Source: Nakamurella flava
GTDB lineage: Bacteria; Actinomycetota; Actinomycetes; Mycobacteriales; Nakamurellaceae
Assembly (NCBI RefSeq): GCF_005298075.1
Contig: NZ_SZZH01000007.1
Span: forward strand, 122,702-186,701
Length of the DNA: 64,000 nt
Reading direction: 5' to 3'
Shown: positions 24,736-33,385 of the stretch, piece by piece
Numbering within the stretch: position 1 is the stretch's first letter
Layout of the letters: each line of letters starts with the position of its first letter
Program-made: the position numbers and the translations under genes
Notes under the pieces: generated by a model
Seen by the model: only the letters and a program-made list of their open reading frames with translations
Database searches by the model: none
Told to the model about the DNA's origin: nothing

Positions 24736-25493
24736 AGCCGCACGGCGTTCTCGCGGAGCACCGCGGGAACCAGGCCCGGGTCGACGGTGGCGACCGCCTC
24801 CGCGACCCGGGCCACGTCCTCGTCCCGGAACGGGACCCGGGCCCGGGTGGACGGCAGGTCGGTACCGAAGACCAACCCCGCCGGTGAGGTCCGCACGACG
24901 GCGGCCATCAGGGCCTCGGGATCGCTCACCGCGATCCGCCCGAAGCCGGTCGCCTTCACCACCGCCCCGCCCGCCACCAGATCCAGCAGCGTCCCGGTGG
25001 TGTCGTCCGACATCGCCAGGTGATCGATGGTGACCTGCGGGAGCGACCGCAACCGCGGCGCGAGATCGGCCAGATCGCCGGCGTCGACGTACAACTCGGT
25101 GTGCCACCCGGCCACCTCGTGGACCATCCGGGCCAACCGGTCCAGGTCCGCCGGCCCCGCCGAACCGCCGCGGTAGAGATTGATCCGGACCGCCCGCACC
25201 CCGGCCGCGTCCAACGCCAGCACCGTCTCCTCGGAGACCGTCGCCGGCAGATTCGTCACCCCGGCGAACCCGGGACCCAACTCGGCCAGCGCCGCCACCA
25301 GGTAACCCTGGTCGAAGGCCTGGAACGACCCGCTCACCACCGCGCCGCCGACAACCCCCAGCTCCCGCACCCGCGATCGGTAGTCCGACGCGGTGAAGGC
25401 CGGCGGGAGGTACCCCTGGTTCGGCACCAGCGGATACCGCGGGTCGATCACGTGGAAGTGGGCGTCGACGACCGCCCCGTACGGGGAACTCAT
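24690..25493 (-). CDS. TIM-barrel amidohydrolase-family hydrolase
   Basis: 267 residues. It starts with VVDAHFHVIDPRYPL, the metal-binding HxH on the first strand of amidohydrolase-2 proteins such as 2-pyrone-4,6-dicarboxylate lactonase. TIDHLAMSD and VFGTDLPSTR supply the later His and Asp ligands near residues 150 and 205. It is therefore a lactonase, hydrolase or decarboxylase acting on a small carboxylic acid. It is divergent from the glutaminase gene, 47 bp apart. No pathway partner lies next to it. Confidence 0.82.
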   Translation of the reverse strand: MSSPYGAVVDAHFHVIDPRYPLVPNQGYLPPAFTASDYRSRVRELGVVGGAVVSGSFQAFDQGYLVAALAELGPGFAGVTNLPATVSEETVLALDAAGVRAVRINLYRGGSAGPADLDRLARMVHEVAGWHTELYVDAGDLADLAPRLRSLPQVTIDHLAMSDDTTGTLLDLVAGGAVVKATGFGRIAVSDPEALMAAVVRTSPAGLVFGTDLPSTRARVPFRDEDVARVAEAVATVDPGLVPAVLRENAVRLYRLGDLGAAPPAAG

Positions 25494-25528
25494 GGGCCCA
25501 GTCTGCTCGGCCGGACCGACCTCACCGA

Positions 25529-25534
25529 TAGTTT
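25529..25534 (+). promoter_or_regulatory. Leaderless -10 element of the glutaminase gene
   Basis: TAGTTT ends six bases before ATG 25541 and no ribosome-binding site is visible, which fits transcription starting at the start codon. Confidence 0.45.
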
Positions 25535-25540
25535 CCGCCC

Positions 25541-27343
25541 ATGAGCTCGCTGGTCCAGCGCTACCTCGAGGACGTCCACACCGAGCTGCTGCAGGAGCGG
25601 TCGGGCGCTGTCGCCTCCTACATCCCCGAACTGGCGCGCGTCGACCCCGACGGGTTCGCCATCTGCCTGGCCACCAGCGACGGGCACGTCTACGAGGTCG
25701 GCGACAGCCGCCGGGAGTTCGCTATCCAGTCGATCTCCAAACCGTTCACCTACGCCCTGGCCCTCGCCGACCGGGGCATCGCCGCGGTGGGCGAGAAGGT
25801 CGACGTGGAACCCTCCGGGGAGGCGTTCAACGAGATCAGCCTGGACCCGACGACCGAACGCCCGCGCAACCCGATGATCAACGCCGGCGCCATCGCGAGC
25901 GCCTCCCTGATCGACGGATCCGATGCCGCCGAGAAGTTCGAACGCGTGCGCCGCCTCTACTCCCGGTGCGCCGGCCGGGACCTGACCGTGGACGAGGCCA
26001 TGTTCGCCTCCGAGAGCGAGACCGGGCACCGCAACCGCGCCATCGGCCACCTCCTCCGGGGTTACGGGATCATCGAGGGCGACCCGCAGGAAGCCGTCGA
26101 GCTGTATTTCCGGCAATGCTCCATCGAGGTCAACTGCCGCGATCTCGCGCTGATGGCCGCCACCCTGGCCGATAACGGCGCCCACCCGCTCACCGGGGAG
26201 CGGGTGCTCGACCCCGCGCTGTGCGAGCGGGTCCTGTCGGTCATGACCACATGCGGCATGTACAACGGCGCCGGCGACTGGGTCGCCCGCGTCGGCCTGC
26301 CGGCCAAGAGTGGGGTCGGCGGCGGCATCCTCGCCGTCCTCCCCGGTCAGTTCGGGCTCGCGGTGTACTCGCCCCGCCTGGACCAGCACGGCAACAGCGT
26401 CCGCGGGGTGGCCGCGTGCCGCCGGCTGTCACAGGATCTGGAACTGCACTTCCTGCACGTCACCCGGGCGGCCCGGTCGGCCATCCGGAACAACTACGAC
26501 ATCGTGGACCGCCCGTCCCGGCACCGCCGCACCCCCGCCGAACAGCGGGCCCTGCTGACCTTCGGCCGACGGGCGCGGGTCTTCGAACTCCACGGCGACC
26601 TGCTCTTCGCCGGCGTCGAGTCCGTCATCCGCGAGATCACCGCCGAGCTCGACGAACTCGACGTCATCGTGCTGGACCTGCGCAACGTCGCCGAGACGGC
26701 GGAGGTGACGCGCCGGCTGATGGCCGCCGCCCGCGACCAGCTCCTCGAACGCGGCATCGAACCGGTCATCGTCGATCCGGACGCGGTGCTGCTGGACGCC
26801 GACCCGGGTCGGCTCGTCCGACATTTCCGCGACGTCGACTCCGCGGTCGAATACGCCGAGGACCGGCTCATCGAACGGCACGCCCCGGCCGACGACGCCC
26901 CCGATGCCATCGACACCGGTGAGCACCCGCTGCTGGCGGACCTGCCGGCCGCCGACCTCGACGCCCTCATGCCCTGGTTGCAGATCCGGCAGTGGGCGGC
27001 CGGCGATGCCGTCGTCCGGGCCGGGCAACCACCCCACGGCCTGTTCCTCGTCACCGCCGGGCTCATCGAACTGACCGTCGACCGCCGCGGCGTCCGCCAC
27101 CACCTGTCGGTCTTCACCCCCGGCACGACGTTCGGGGTGGTCTATGCGATCGCCGGCCGGGACTACGACCTCGACGCGACCGCCCGGACGGACACCGTCG
27201 CCGCGGTGCTGCCGCAACAGGCCCTCACCGAACTCGGCGTCAGCCGACCCGGGGTGCTCCTCACCCTCCTCCGCCGGCTCGTCGTCGGATCCATGGACCA
27301 GCTGGACTGGGTCACCCGCAGCCTCGTGACTCCCAGCCGCTGA
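25541..27343 (+). CDS. glsA: Glutaminase A fused to STAS and cyclic-nucleotide-binding domains
   Basis: 600 residues, about twice the length of a single-domain glutaminase. Residues 1-310 form the glutaminase (glutamine to glutamate plus ammonia), with nucleophile Ser64 and Lys67 in IQSISKPF, NPMINAGAI and KSGVGGGI. A STAS-like domain follows near 330-440 (ELHGDLLFAGVESV, VIVLDLRNV). A cyclic-nucleotide-binding-like domain near 460-590 contains GDAVVRAGQPPHGLFLVTAGLIEL. The C-terminal domains suggest control by a nucleotide or protein partner. The gene is convergent with the ABC exporter and their stop codons share a hairpin. Confidence 0.92.
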   Translation: MSSLVQRYLEDVHTELLQERSGAVASYIPELARVDPDGFAICLATSDGHVYEVGDSRREFAIQSISKPFTYALALADRGIAAVGEKVDVEPSGEAFNEISLDPTTERPRNPMINAGAIASASLIDGSDAAEKFERVRRLYSRCAGRDLTVDEAMFASESETGHRNRAIGHLLRGYGIIEGDPQEAVELYFRQCSIEVNCRDLALMAATLADNGAHPLTGERVLDPALCERVLSVMTTCGMYNGAGDWVARVGLPAKSGVGGGILAVLPGQFGLAVYSPRLDQHGNSVRGVAACRRLSQDLELHFLHVTRAARSAIRNNYDIVDRPSRHRRTPAEQRALLTFGRRARVFELHGDLLFAGVESVIREITAELDELDVIVLDLRNVAETAEVTRRLMAAARDQLLERGIEPVIVDPDAVLLDADPGRLVRHFRDVDSAVEYAEDRLIERHAPADDAPDAIDTGEHPLLADLPAADLDALMPWLQIRQWAAGDAVVRAGQPPHGLFLVTAGLIELTVDRRGVRHHLSVFTPGTTFGVVYAIAGRDYDLDATARTDTVAAVLPQQALTELGVSRPGVLLTLLRRLVVGSMDQLDWVTRSLVTPSR

Positions 27344-27360
27344 ACCGACCCCGTCAGCGG
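27337..27360. terminator. Hairpin built from the two convergent stop codons
   Basis: CCGCTGA (27337-27343) pairs perfectly with TCAGCGG (27354-27360) across 10 nt. Each arm contains the stop codon of one gene (glutaminase on plus, ABC exporter on minus), so the same hairpin can end both transcripts. Confidence 0.5.
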
Positions 27361-29177
27361 GTCCCCGTCCAGTCCGCCCACAGGTCGGCGTACCGGCCGC
27401 CGCGGCCGCGCAGCTCGTCATGGCTGCCCTGCTCGACGATCGATCCGCGGTCCAGCACCACGATCCGGTCCGCCGCGGCGGCCTGCGTCAACCGGTGCGC
27501 GACCACCAGTGCGGTCCGCCCGCGGACGACCGCCTGCGCCGCATCCTCCAGGTCCCGCGCGCCGGCGCTGCCGGCCTCGGCCGTCGCCTCGTCGAGCACG
27601 ACGATGGGCGGATCCATCAGCAGCACCCGGGCCAGTGCGATCTGCTGCGCGACCGCGGGCGACACCGGATGCGCGGTCTCGCCGATCACCGTGTCCAGGC
27701 CGGCCGGCAGCGTCGCCACCCAGCCGGCCAGGCCGACGGCGGCGAGCGCCGCCTCGACCCTGCCGTCGTCGACCGGCGTGCCGGCCGGCACGGCCAAGGC
27801 GACGTTGTCGCGGACGGTCCCGGCGAACACGTGCACCTCCTGGCTGACCAGGGCGATGTGCCGGGCCACGTCGTCCGGGGCGATCCGGTCCAGCGGGGCC
27901 CCGCCGACAGTCACCCGGCCGCCGGTCGCACGCACGAGACCGGTGGCGATCGCCGCCACCGTCGTCTTGCCGGCCCCGCTGGCGCCGACCAGGGCGACCC
28001 GCTCGCCCGGCGCCACCGTCAGCGAGATGCCGTTCAGCACCGGGGGACCGTCGCCGTACCGGTGGGTCAGCTCCCGCAGTTCCAGGGCACCGCCCACCGG
28101 AGTGGCCGGATCGACCGGCACCGCCGCCGCGGCCATCCGCGTCACCCCGACCAGCCGGGCCAACGCGACCCCGGCCTCCTGCACGTCGTCGAACGTCACC
28201 ATCAACAGGGCCAACGGGTTGAACAGCCGATGGAAGTACAACGCGGCCGCCGTCGTCGCCCCGACCGTCACGACGTCGGCACGGACCAGCAGGAACCCGA
28301 CGACCAGGACGGCGGCCAGGCCGATGCACTCGGCCCGGTTCATCCAGCCGGCCCACCCGCTGAACATGCGGAAGACCCCGTTGGACAGCGCGAACGCCCG
28401 CTCCGACCCGCCCCGCACGGCCGCCAGGTGCTCGTCGTGCACGCCGTAGGCCCGGACCGTCGGCAACCCGGACAGGCTGCCCAGCATGGCCTGCGAACGG
28501 TCGGACACGGCCGCCCGGGCCTGCGCGTACCGGGCCGCGGCCCGCGGCAGGTACCAGCGCAGCGCCAGCACGTACACCGGCAGGGCCGTGGCCCCGGCCA
28601 GCGCCAGCCGCCAGTCCAGCAGCCCGAGCCCGACCAGGGTCAGACCCAGCGTGAACAGGGCCGCCACGACCAGCGGGATCAGCCCGGTGAACGCGGCGGC
28701 GACCAGCTTCACGTCGTCGCCGGTCCGGGTCAGCAGATCGCCGGCCCCGATGCGCTCCAGGGTGGTCGGCGGGATGCGCACGGCCCGGTTCATCAGGTCC
28801 TCGCGCAGGTCGGCCAGCACGCGCTCGCCGAGCCGGGCGATGAGCACCCCGCCCACCCAGGTGAGCACCCCGGCGGCGAGCGCCGCCCCGGCCATCACCG
28901 CCACCAGCGGCAGCACACCGGCGACCGCGTCACCGGTGCCCGGCGCCGGACCACCCGGCAGGTCATCGATCCGGTCCACCAGCACCCCGAGCGTCCACGG
29001 GGCGACCAGCCCGCAGGCGCTGGCGGCCAGGGCCACGAGGACGGCGGCCAGCGCGGTACCCGGATACCGCCGGCACCGGGCGAGCAGGTCGCGGCCGGTC
29101 ACCCGCCCGGTGGCCACCGGCAGGCGTTCCGGCCCGTCCGTCGGGGTGGTCGTCACGGCGTCGAGCGTCGCGGTCAT
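27354..29177 (-). CDS. ABC exporter half-transporter, subunit with intact Walker motifs
   Basis: 607 residues: an N-terminal six-helix membrane domain (about 30-320) and a C-terminal ATPase. Walker A is GASGAGKTT, Walker B IVVLDEAT and the H-loop VVAHRLT, all intact. The signature motif is degraded: SPAVAQQ where LSGGQ is expected. Its partner, encoded upstream with an ATGA overlap, has the opposite pattern, so the two likely form a heterodimer with one working ATP site. Its ATG (29177) overlaps the partner's stop. The probable iron box ahead of the pair suggests siderophore or iron-related transport. Confidence 0.9.
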   Translation of the reverse strand: MTATLDAVTTTPTDGPERLPVATGRVTGRDLLARCRRYPGTALAAVLVALAASACGLVAPWTLGVLVDRIDDLPGGPAPGTGDAVAGVLPLVAVMAGAALAAGVLTWVGGVLIARLGERVLADLREDLMNRAVRIPPTTLERIGAGDLLTRTGDDVKLVAAAFTGLIPLVVAALFTLGLTLVGLGLLDWRLALAGATALPVYVLALRWYLPRAAARYAQARAAVSDRSQAMLGSLSGLPTVRAYGVHDEHLAAVRGGSERAFALSNGVFRMFSGWAGWMNRAECIGLAAVLVVGFLLVRADVVTVGATTAAALYFHRLFNPLALLMVTFDDVQEAGVALARLVGVTRMAAAAVPVDPATPVGGALELRELTHRYGDGPPVLNGISLTVAPGERVALVGASGAGKTTVAAIATGLVRATGGRVTVGGAPLDRIAPDDVARHIALVSQEVHVFAGTVRDNVALAVPAGTPVDDGRVEAALAAVGLAGWVATLPAGLDTVIGETAHPVSPAVAQQIALARVLLMDPPIVVLDEATAEAGSAGARDLEDAAQAVVRGRTALVVAHRLTQAAAADRIVVLDRGSIVEQGSHDELRGRGGRYADLWADWTGTR

Positions 29178-30979
29178 CGCAGCACCAGCTCCCGGTAGTC
29201 GGCGCGTCGGGCGACCAGGTCGGCGTGGGTGCCGCGGTCGGCCACGGCGCCGTCGACGACCAGCACCACCTGGTCGGCGACGGCGAGGAGGGTCGGACTG
29301 TTGGTGAGCAGCACGGTCGTGCGAGGCCGGTCCGTGTCGGTGTGGCGTAGTCGGCGTAGACCGGCGGCGATGCGGGCCTCGGTAGCCGCGTCGACGGCGG
29401 TGGTGGGTTCGCTGAGCACCAGCACGTCCGGGTCGGCCAGCAGGGACCGGGCCAGCGCGAGCCGTTGCCGCTGGCCGCCGGACAGCGACGCCCCCCGGTG
29501 CGCCACCGGATGGTCCAGGCCGGCCGGGTGGCCGGCGACGAACTCGTCGGCCGCGCTGGCCCGCAGGGCGGGGTGGTCCACCGCGACTCCCGGGTCGTCC
29601 CCGGGCGCCCGGTCGTCGGTGGGCGCGCCCGGGAGGGCGCGCAGGTTCTCGGCCACGGTCCCGGCGAACAGATCGGTCTCGTGCGGTTCCACCAGCACCC
29701 GCCGCCGCAGTTCGACCAGCGGCACCGTCGAGACGGGTCGTCCACCGATCCGGACGCTCTCGTCGGTCGCCGCGTGTTCACCGGTCAGCAGGCCCCGGAT
29801 CGCGACGGCGTCCCGGGGGTCGTTGCCGGCGACGGCGACCAGCCGGCCGACCGGGACCGGCAGGGTGAGCCCGCGCAGCGACCCGGCGTGCACGTTGTGG
29901 AGCTCCACCGCCGGCGCGCCCGGATCCGTCCGGTGGGCCGGGCGATCGGAGCTGGCCGCGTCGGTGACCGCGTCCGGGGCGGACAGCACCTCGGCGACCC
30001 GGCGGGCCGAGCCGTTGGCCACCGCGAGCTCCCGGGCCGCGAAGACGAGAGTGCCCAGCGGTTCGGCGACGAACTGGGCCAGGCCGACCACGGTGATGAG
30101 CTCGCCGATGGAGATGTCGCCGTGCCAGGCCCGGATGCCGGCGACCGCGGCGACGACGGCCAGGAACAGTCCGCTGAGCAGGACACCGGCGCCGGCCTGC
30201 GCCGACGACGTGGTCGCCGCCCGCAGGGACGCCGCGAGGGTGGTGCGACTGGCCGCCCGGTAGCGGTCGACGCTGGAGGCGGTGGCCCCGATCCCGCGGA
30301 TCGCCCGCAGCCCGCGGATCAGGTCGGTGGCCAGCGCCGCGCTGCGACCGGCCGCCTGCTGGGCGGCTTCGCTGCGGCGGCTGATGACCGGGCCGAGGCC
30401 CTGCAGGAGCAGCAGGACCAGGGGAGTGCCGGCGATGACGAGCAGCCCCAGCCAGCCGTCGATGCGCAGCAACAGGACGGTGGCGCCGACGATGGCCACC
30501 CCCGCCGCGATCAGCCGGGCCCGCGCCTCGATGGCCGACGCGGTGGTGTCCGCATCGCCGGACGCGATCGACACCAGCTCGCCGGTGGCCCGATCGGTGC
30601 GCACCCCCGCCGGCTGCAACAGGCGGGCGGCGACGGCCGTCCGCAGACGGTGCCCCTCCCGGAGTTCGGCGAACTGCACGGCCCGGGCCCCCGTCCGCCA
30701 GCACAGTCGCAGGGCGGTGAACAGGACGACCAGGCCGCCGATGCACCAGGCCAGCGCCACCGGGTCGCCGGTCGTCACCGCCCGGTCGATCGTCAGGCCG
30801 ATGACCACCGGCACCAGCACCTCGGTCAGCTGGTGCAGCGACAGGAACAGCACCCCGACGGACAGCGGGCGCAGCTGCGCCCGCCGCCCGGATCGCAGCA
30901 GTGCGCGGGCGTCCCGGGCGCGGACGGAACTCTCGGGTCGGTCAGCGGAGCGAACGGCGACGGGCGGAGCGAAGGACAC
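29174..30979 (-). CDS. ABC exporter half-transporter, subunit with degenerate Walker motifs
   Basis: 601 residues, first gene of the pair. The membrane domain spans about 40-320. In the ATPase part Walker A is replaced (AVAGNDPRDAVAI), Walker B reads VLVLSEPTTAVD with Ser for the Asp, and the H-loop His is absent (LLTNSPTLL). The signature LSGGQRQRLALAR is perfect. It therefore supplies the signature to the ATP site held by its partner. The GTG start at 30979 has no ribosome-binding site but a -10-like TACCCT six bases upstream, fitting a leaderless message. Iron-controlled IrtAB-like or siderophore-export functions are possible. Confidence 0.9.
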   Translation of the reverse strand: MSFAPPVAVRSADRPESSVRARDARALLRSGRRAQLRPLSVGVLFLSLHQLTEVLVPVVIGLTIDRAVTTGDPVALAWCIGGLVVLFTALRLCWRTGARAVQFAELREGHRLRTAVAARLLQPAGVRTDRATGELVSIASGDADTTASAIEARARLIAAGVAIVGATVLLLRIDGWLGLLVIAGTPLVLLLLQGLGPVISRRSEAAQQAAGRSAALATDLIRGLRAIRGIGATASSVDRYRAASRTTLAASLRAATTSSAQAGAGVLLSGLFLAVVAAVAGIRAWHGDISIGELITVVGLAQFVAEPLGTLVFAARELAVANGSARRVAEVLSAPDAVTDAASSDRPAHRTDPGAPAVELHNVHAGSLRGLTLPVPVGRLVAVAGNDPRDAVAIRGLLTGEHAATDESVRIGGRPVSTVPLVELRRRVLVEPHETDLFAGTVAENLRALPGAPTDDRAPGDDPGVAVDHPALRASAADEFVAGHPAGLDHPVAHRGASLSGGQRQRLALARSLLADPDVLVLSEPTTAVDAATEARIAAGLRRLRHTDTDRPRTTVLLTNSPTLLAVADQVVLVVDGAVADRGTHADLVARRADYRELVLR

Positions 30980-30983
30980 CAGG

Positions 30984-31002
30984 TGAGGGTAGCCTTACTT
31001 TG
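30984..31002 (-). promoter_or_regulatory. Probable iron box (IdeR/DtxR-type operator) over the -10 element
   Basis: Read on the minus strand the 19 bases start CAAAGTAAGGC and end CTCA, matching the DtxR/IdeR consensus TTAGGTTAGGCTAACCTAA at 13 of 19 positions. The putative -10 (TACCCT, complement of 30986-30991) lies inside it, and GTG 30979 starts six bases further on. Binding of an iron-loaded regulator here would block the promoter of the ABC exporter pair. Confidence 0.5.
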
Positions 31003-31036
31003 GTGCCTGAGACATTCGCGGGTTGTCGACGGCCGG

Positions 31037-32473
31037 TCAGCTCGCGCCAGCCAACGGGTACGCCAGCACCCCGGCGGGGTCGATGAGCCCTTGCAGGCGG
31101 CGCAGCCGCGGCAGGTTCGCACCGTAGGCGGCGACGATCTCGTCCGGCGTCTCCAGGAACCCGGGACGCACCTCCACGCTGTAGACGCCGACGGTGTGGT
31201 CATCGAGCAGCCGCACGGTCCGCCGGGCCCAGTTCTGGGCGGCTTCCCGCTGGTCCGGGGAGTCCCAGATGGCGTTCAGCGGGATGTTCCACTCCCCGGA
31301 CCGCCCGTGGAACGCCGTCGCGTCGTCCGCGACATCGCCGAGCGCTCCGCCGGTGTGCTGGAAATCGATGCGGCAGGCGCGCGTCGGGGCGTCCCGCAGG
31401 GCCGCCAGCAGTTGGTCGGCCACGGCGTCATCCAGGGTCGGGCCGGTGAACACCGACTTGCCGTAGAACCCACCGCGAACCTCCCCGGGCTCGGGCAGCG
31501 GGATGGGCGACGGGTCGGCGCCATCCGCACCGGGGGGTGCGAACTCGGGCAGACCGGCCAGGTACCGACCGCTCCGTTCGGACCGGTGCAGCAATAACGC
31601 CGAGGTCGCGGCCTGCACCTCGTCGTCCAGGGCCCGGGCCGCGTCGACCGCGCCCGGTTCGGCACAGGCGGTGTAGACGAGCAGCAGGGGTGTGCCCGGA
31701 GCCAGCTCGGAGTACCCGAGCACGGCGCCCATGGTCACCTCGCGCGGGCACTGCGGAGCGACCGCGAAGTAGGCGGCCAGGGCCGCCGCGCCATCGGTGC
31801 CGTCGAGCCCGAACACCAGGCGCTCCACCCACATCGGCCCCTGCTCGACGGTCCGGAACGTCGCCGCGGTGACGACCCCGAAGGCCGGGGCGCATCCGCG
31901 TACCGCCCACCACAGATCTGCGTCCTCACCCTGGCTCGCGGACGACAGATCGTGGGTGCGCCCGTCGGGGGTGACGAGCTCCACCGCCGTCAGGTGGTCG
32001 AGGGTCAGGCCCCGACTGCGGGTGAGGTAGCCGACGCCGCCGCGGGTGGCCAGTCCGAGGCCGGCGTGGCCGACGATGCCCACCGGCAGCACCCGACCCG
32101 TCGGGGCCAGCGCCGTCAGCACGGCCCCCACCCGGCAGCCGCCCTGGACCACCACGGCGCGGCCCTCGTCCCGCACGTCGACCCCGGTGAGGTGGGCGGA
32201 CAGGTCGAGCAGGACGGCCCCGTCCTCGACACACGTCGAACTGAGGCCGCCGCCCCGGACCGTGACCCGGCCGCCGGTCCGGCCGGCGATGCGCAGGACC
32301 GCCGAGACGTCCCGCGCGTCGCGGGGTCGCACCACGCACGACGGGTGCCGGCGCGCGGCGTCCGGGAAGAAGATCCGACCGAGGGCGTCGGTGTAAGCCG
32401 GGTCGCCGGGCCGGGCGACGATGTCGCCCAATTCCGTCGCCAGGGCGGTCACGTGGGCGTCCTCGAGCGGCAT
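31037..32473 (-). CDS. FAD-linked oxidoreductase, BBE/PCMH type, without the usual His anchor
   Basis: About 478 residues from ATG 32473 (an upstream GTG at 32506 is possible, but a leaderless -10 fits the ATG). The PCMH FAD domain contains CVVRPRDARDVSAVL, then RGGGLSSTCVEDG where the family normally has GGGHS. The His that carries covalent FAD is Leu here, so FAD is likely not attached at this site. TRGGVGYLTRSRGLTLDHL and a C-terminal BBE segment (YGANLPRLRRLQGLIDP) confirm the family. The substrate is unknown. It ends 57 bp before the ABC exporter pair, which has its own promoter. Confidence 0.85.
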   Translation of the reverse strand: MPLEDAHVTALATELGDIVARPGDPAYTDALGRIFFPDAARRHPSCVVRPRDARDVSAVLRIAGRTGGRVTVRGGGLSSTCVEDGAVLLDLSAHLTGVDVRDEGRAVVVQGGCRVGAVLTALAPTGRVLPVGIVGHAGLGLATRGGVGYLTRSRGLTLDHLTAVELVTPDGRTHDLSSASQGEDADLWWAVRGCAPAFGVVTAATFRTVEQGPMWVERLVFGLDGTDGAAALAAYFAVAPQCPREVTMGAVLGYSELAPGTPLLLVYTACAEPGAVDAARALDDEVQAATSALLLHRSERSGRYLAGLPEFAPPGADGADPSPIPLPEPGEVRGGFYGKSVFTGPTLDDAVADQLLAALRDAPTRACRIDFQHTGGALGDVADDATAFHGRSGEWNIPLNAIWDSPDQREAAQNWARRTVRLLDDHTVGVYSVEVRPGFLETPDEIVAAYGANLPRLRRLQGLIDPAGVLAYPLAGAS

Positions 32474-32480
32474 GGGTCGG

Positions 32481-32486
32481 ACGCTA
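32481..32486 (-). promoter_or_regulatory. Leaderless -10 element of the FAD oxidoreductase gene
   Basis: On the minus strand TAGCGT is followed by seven bases and then ATG 32473, with no ribosome-binding site, fitting a leaderless transcript. Confidence 0.4.
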
Positions 32487-32548
32487 ATGAGCCGCGGGCC
32501 GGTCACGGCCAGGTCTGGACCACCGGTGCCCCATCCGGGGTGACCGGC

Positions 32549-33250
32549 TCAGCAGTCGATGGTGTGGTCGGGAGATTCCGTCCAGCTCAACCAGCGGCCG
32601 TAGGCGCCGGACGGCGCGACCTCCAGGGCTTTGCAGACATCGGCCCGGCTGTACCCGGCGGGCACGTACACGGCGTAGATCGGGTCGCCGGACGGCGTCG
32701 CGGGGGTCAGCGACGGACAGGTCACGTCGGTGCGCAGGTAGCTGCTGCCCGGCGTCGCCGCCAACGCGTCCGCCACATCGGCGGCGTAGGCCCCGGGGGT
32801 CGTGGCCGACTTCAGGACGAGGATGCCCAGTCCGTCGCAGGCCGGTGAACTGATCGGCTGGGCCAGGCCCAGGTCGCCCGGCAACCGGCCGGCCGGGGCG
32901 GGGTTCACGGGCACGGGCACCGCGAGGACGCTGGTCGCGGTCGCGGTGACCGTCGACGGGGGGACCGTGGTGGTCGCCGGCGCGGCGGTCACGGTGACCG
33001 GGGCCGGGCTCGGCGTCGCCCGCGCGGCCGTCGAACGGGCCGCCGCCGGGGACGTGGCCGGCGACCCGGGCGCGGTCGCGGGACCGGTGTTCGTGCCCAC
33101 CGAGGCGACGCCGGTCGTCTGGTGGGCGCAGCCGGCCAGCAGGCCGAGCACGGCGATCAGGGCGAGCACACCGACCACGGCCAGGCCGATCGCCAGGGCC
33201 CCCGACCGCCGGACGGACCCGCCCGGTGTCGTCCGTTCCGCACTCTTCAT
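32549..33250 (-). CDS. Putative lipoprotein with Ser/Thr/Pro-rich stalk
   Basis: 233 residues. A charged n-region, a hydrophobic stretch (GLAVVGVLALIAVLGLLAGC) and lipobox LAGC with Cys41 suggest a lipoprotein. A stalk rich in Thr, Ala, Pro and Val follows to about residue 125 and then a roughly 105-residue C-terminal domain with three Cys (SSPACDGLGILVLKS, VTCPSLTP, DVCKALEV, HTIDC). Such tails resemble extracellular domains fused to Ser/Thr kinases in actinomycetes. Its job is unknown. No operon partner is obvious. Confidence 0.75.
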   Translation of the reverse strand: MKSAERTTPGGSVRRSGALAIGLAVVGVLALIAVLGLLAGCAHQTTGVASVGTNTGPATAPGSPATSPAAARSTAARATPSPAPVTVTAAPATTTVPPSTVTATATSVLAVPVPVNPAPAGRLPGDLGLAQPISSPACDGLGILVLKSATTPGAYAADVADALAATPGSSYLRTDVTCPSLTPATPSGDPIYAVYVPAGYSRADVCKALEVAPSGAYGRWLSWTESPDHTIDC

Positions 33251-33385
33251 CGTTTCCCGCCCTCGCTGCGCCCCGATGCCCGGACCCGCCGCCCCGGAGC
33301 TCGCCGTTCATCACACCGGATGTCCGGTTCGGGCGACAGTCCCGACGGGGTGAGTCGAGGTATCGGACGGGTCGATCTGGCCGGT

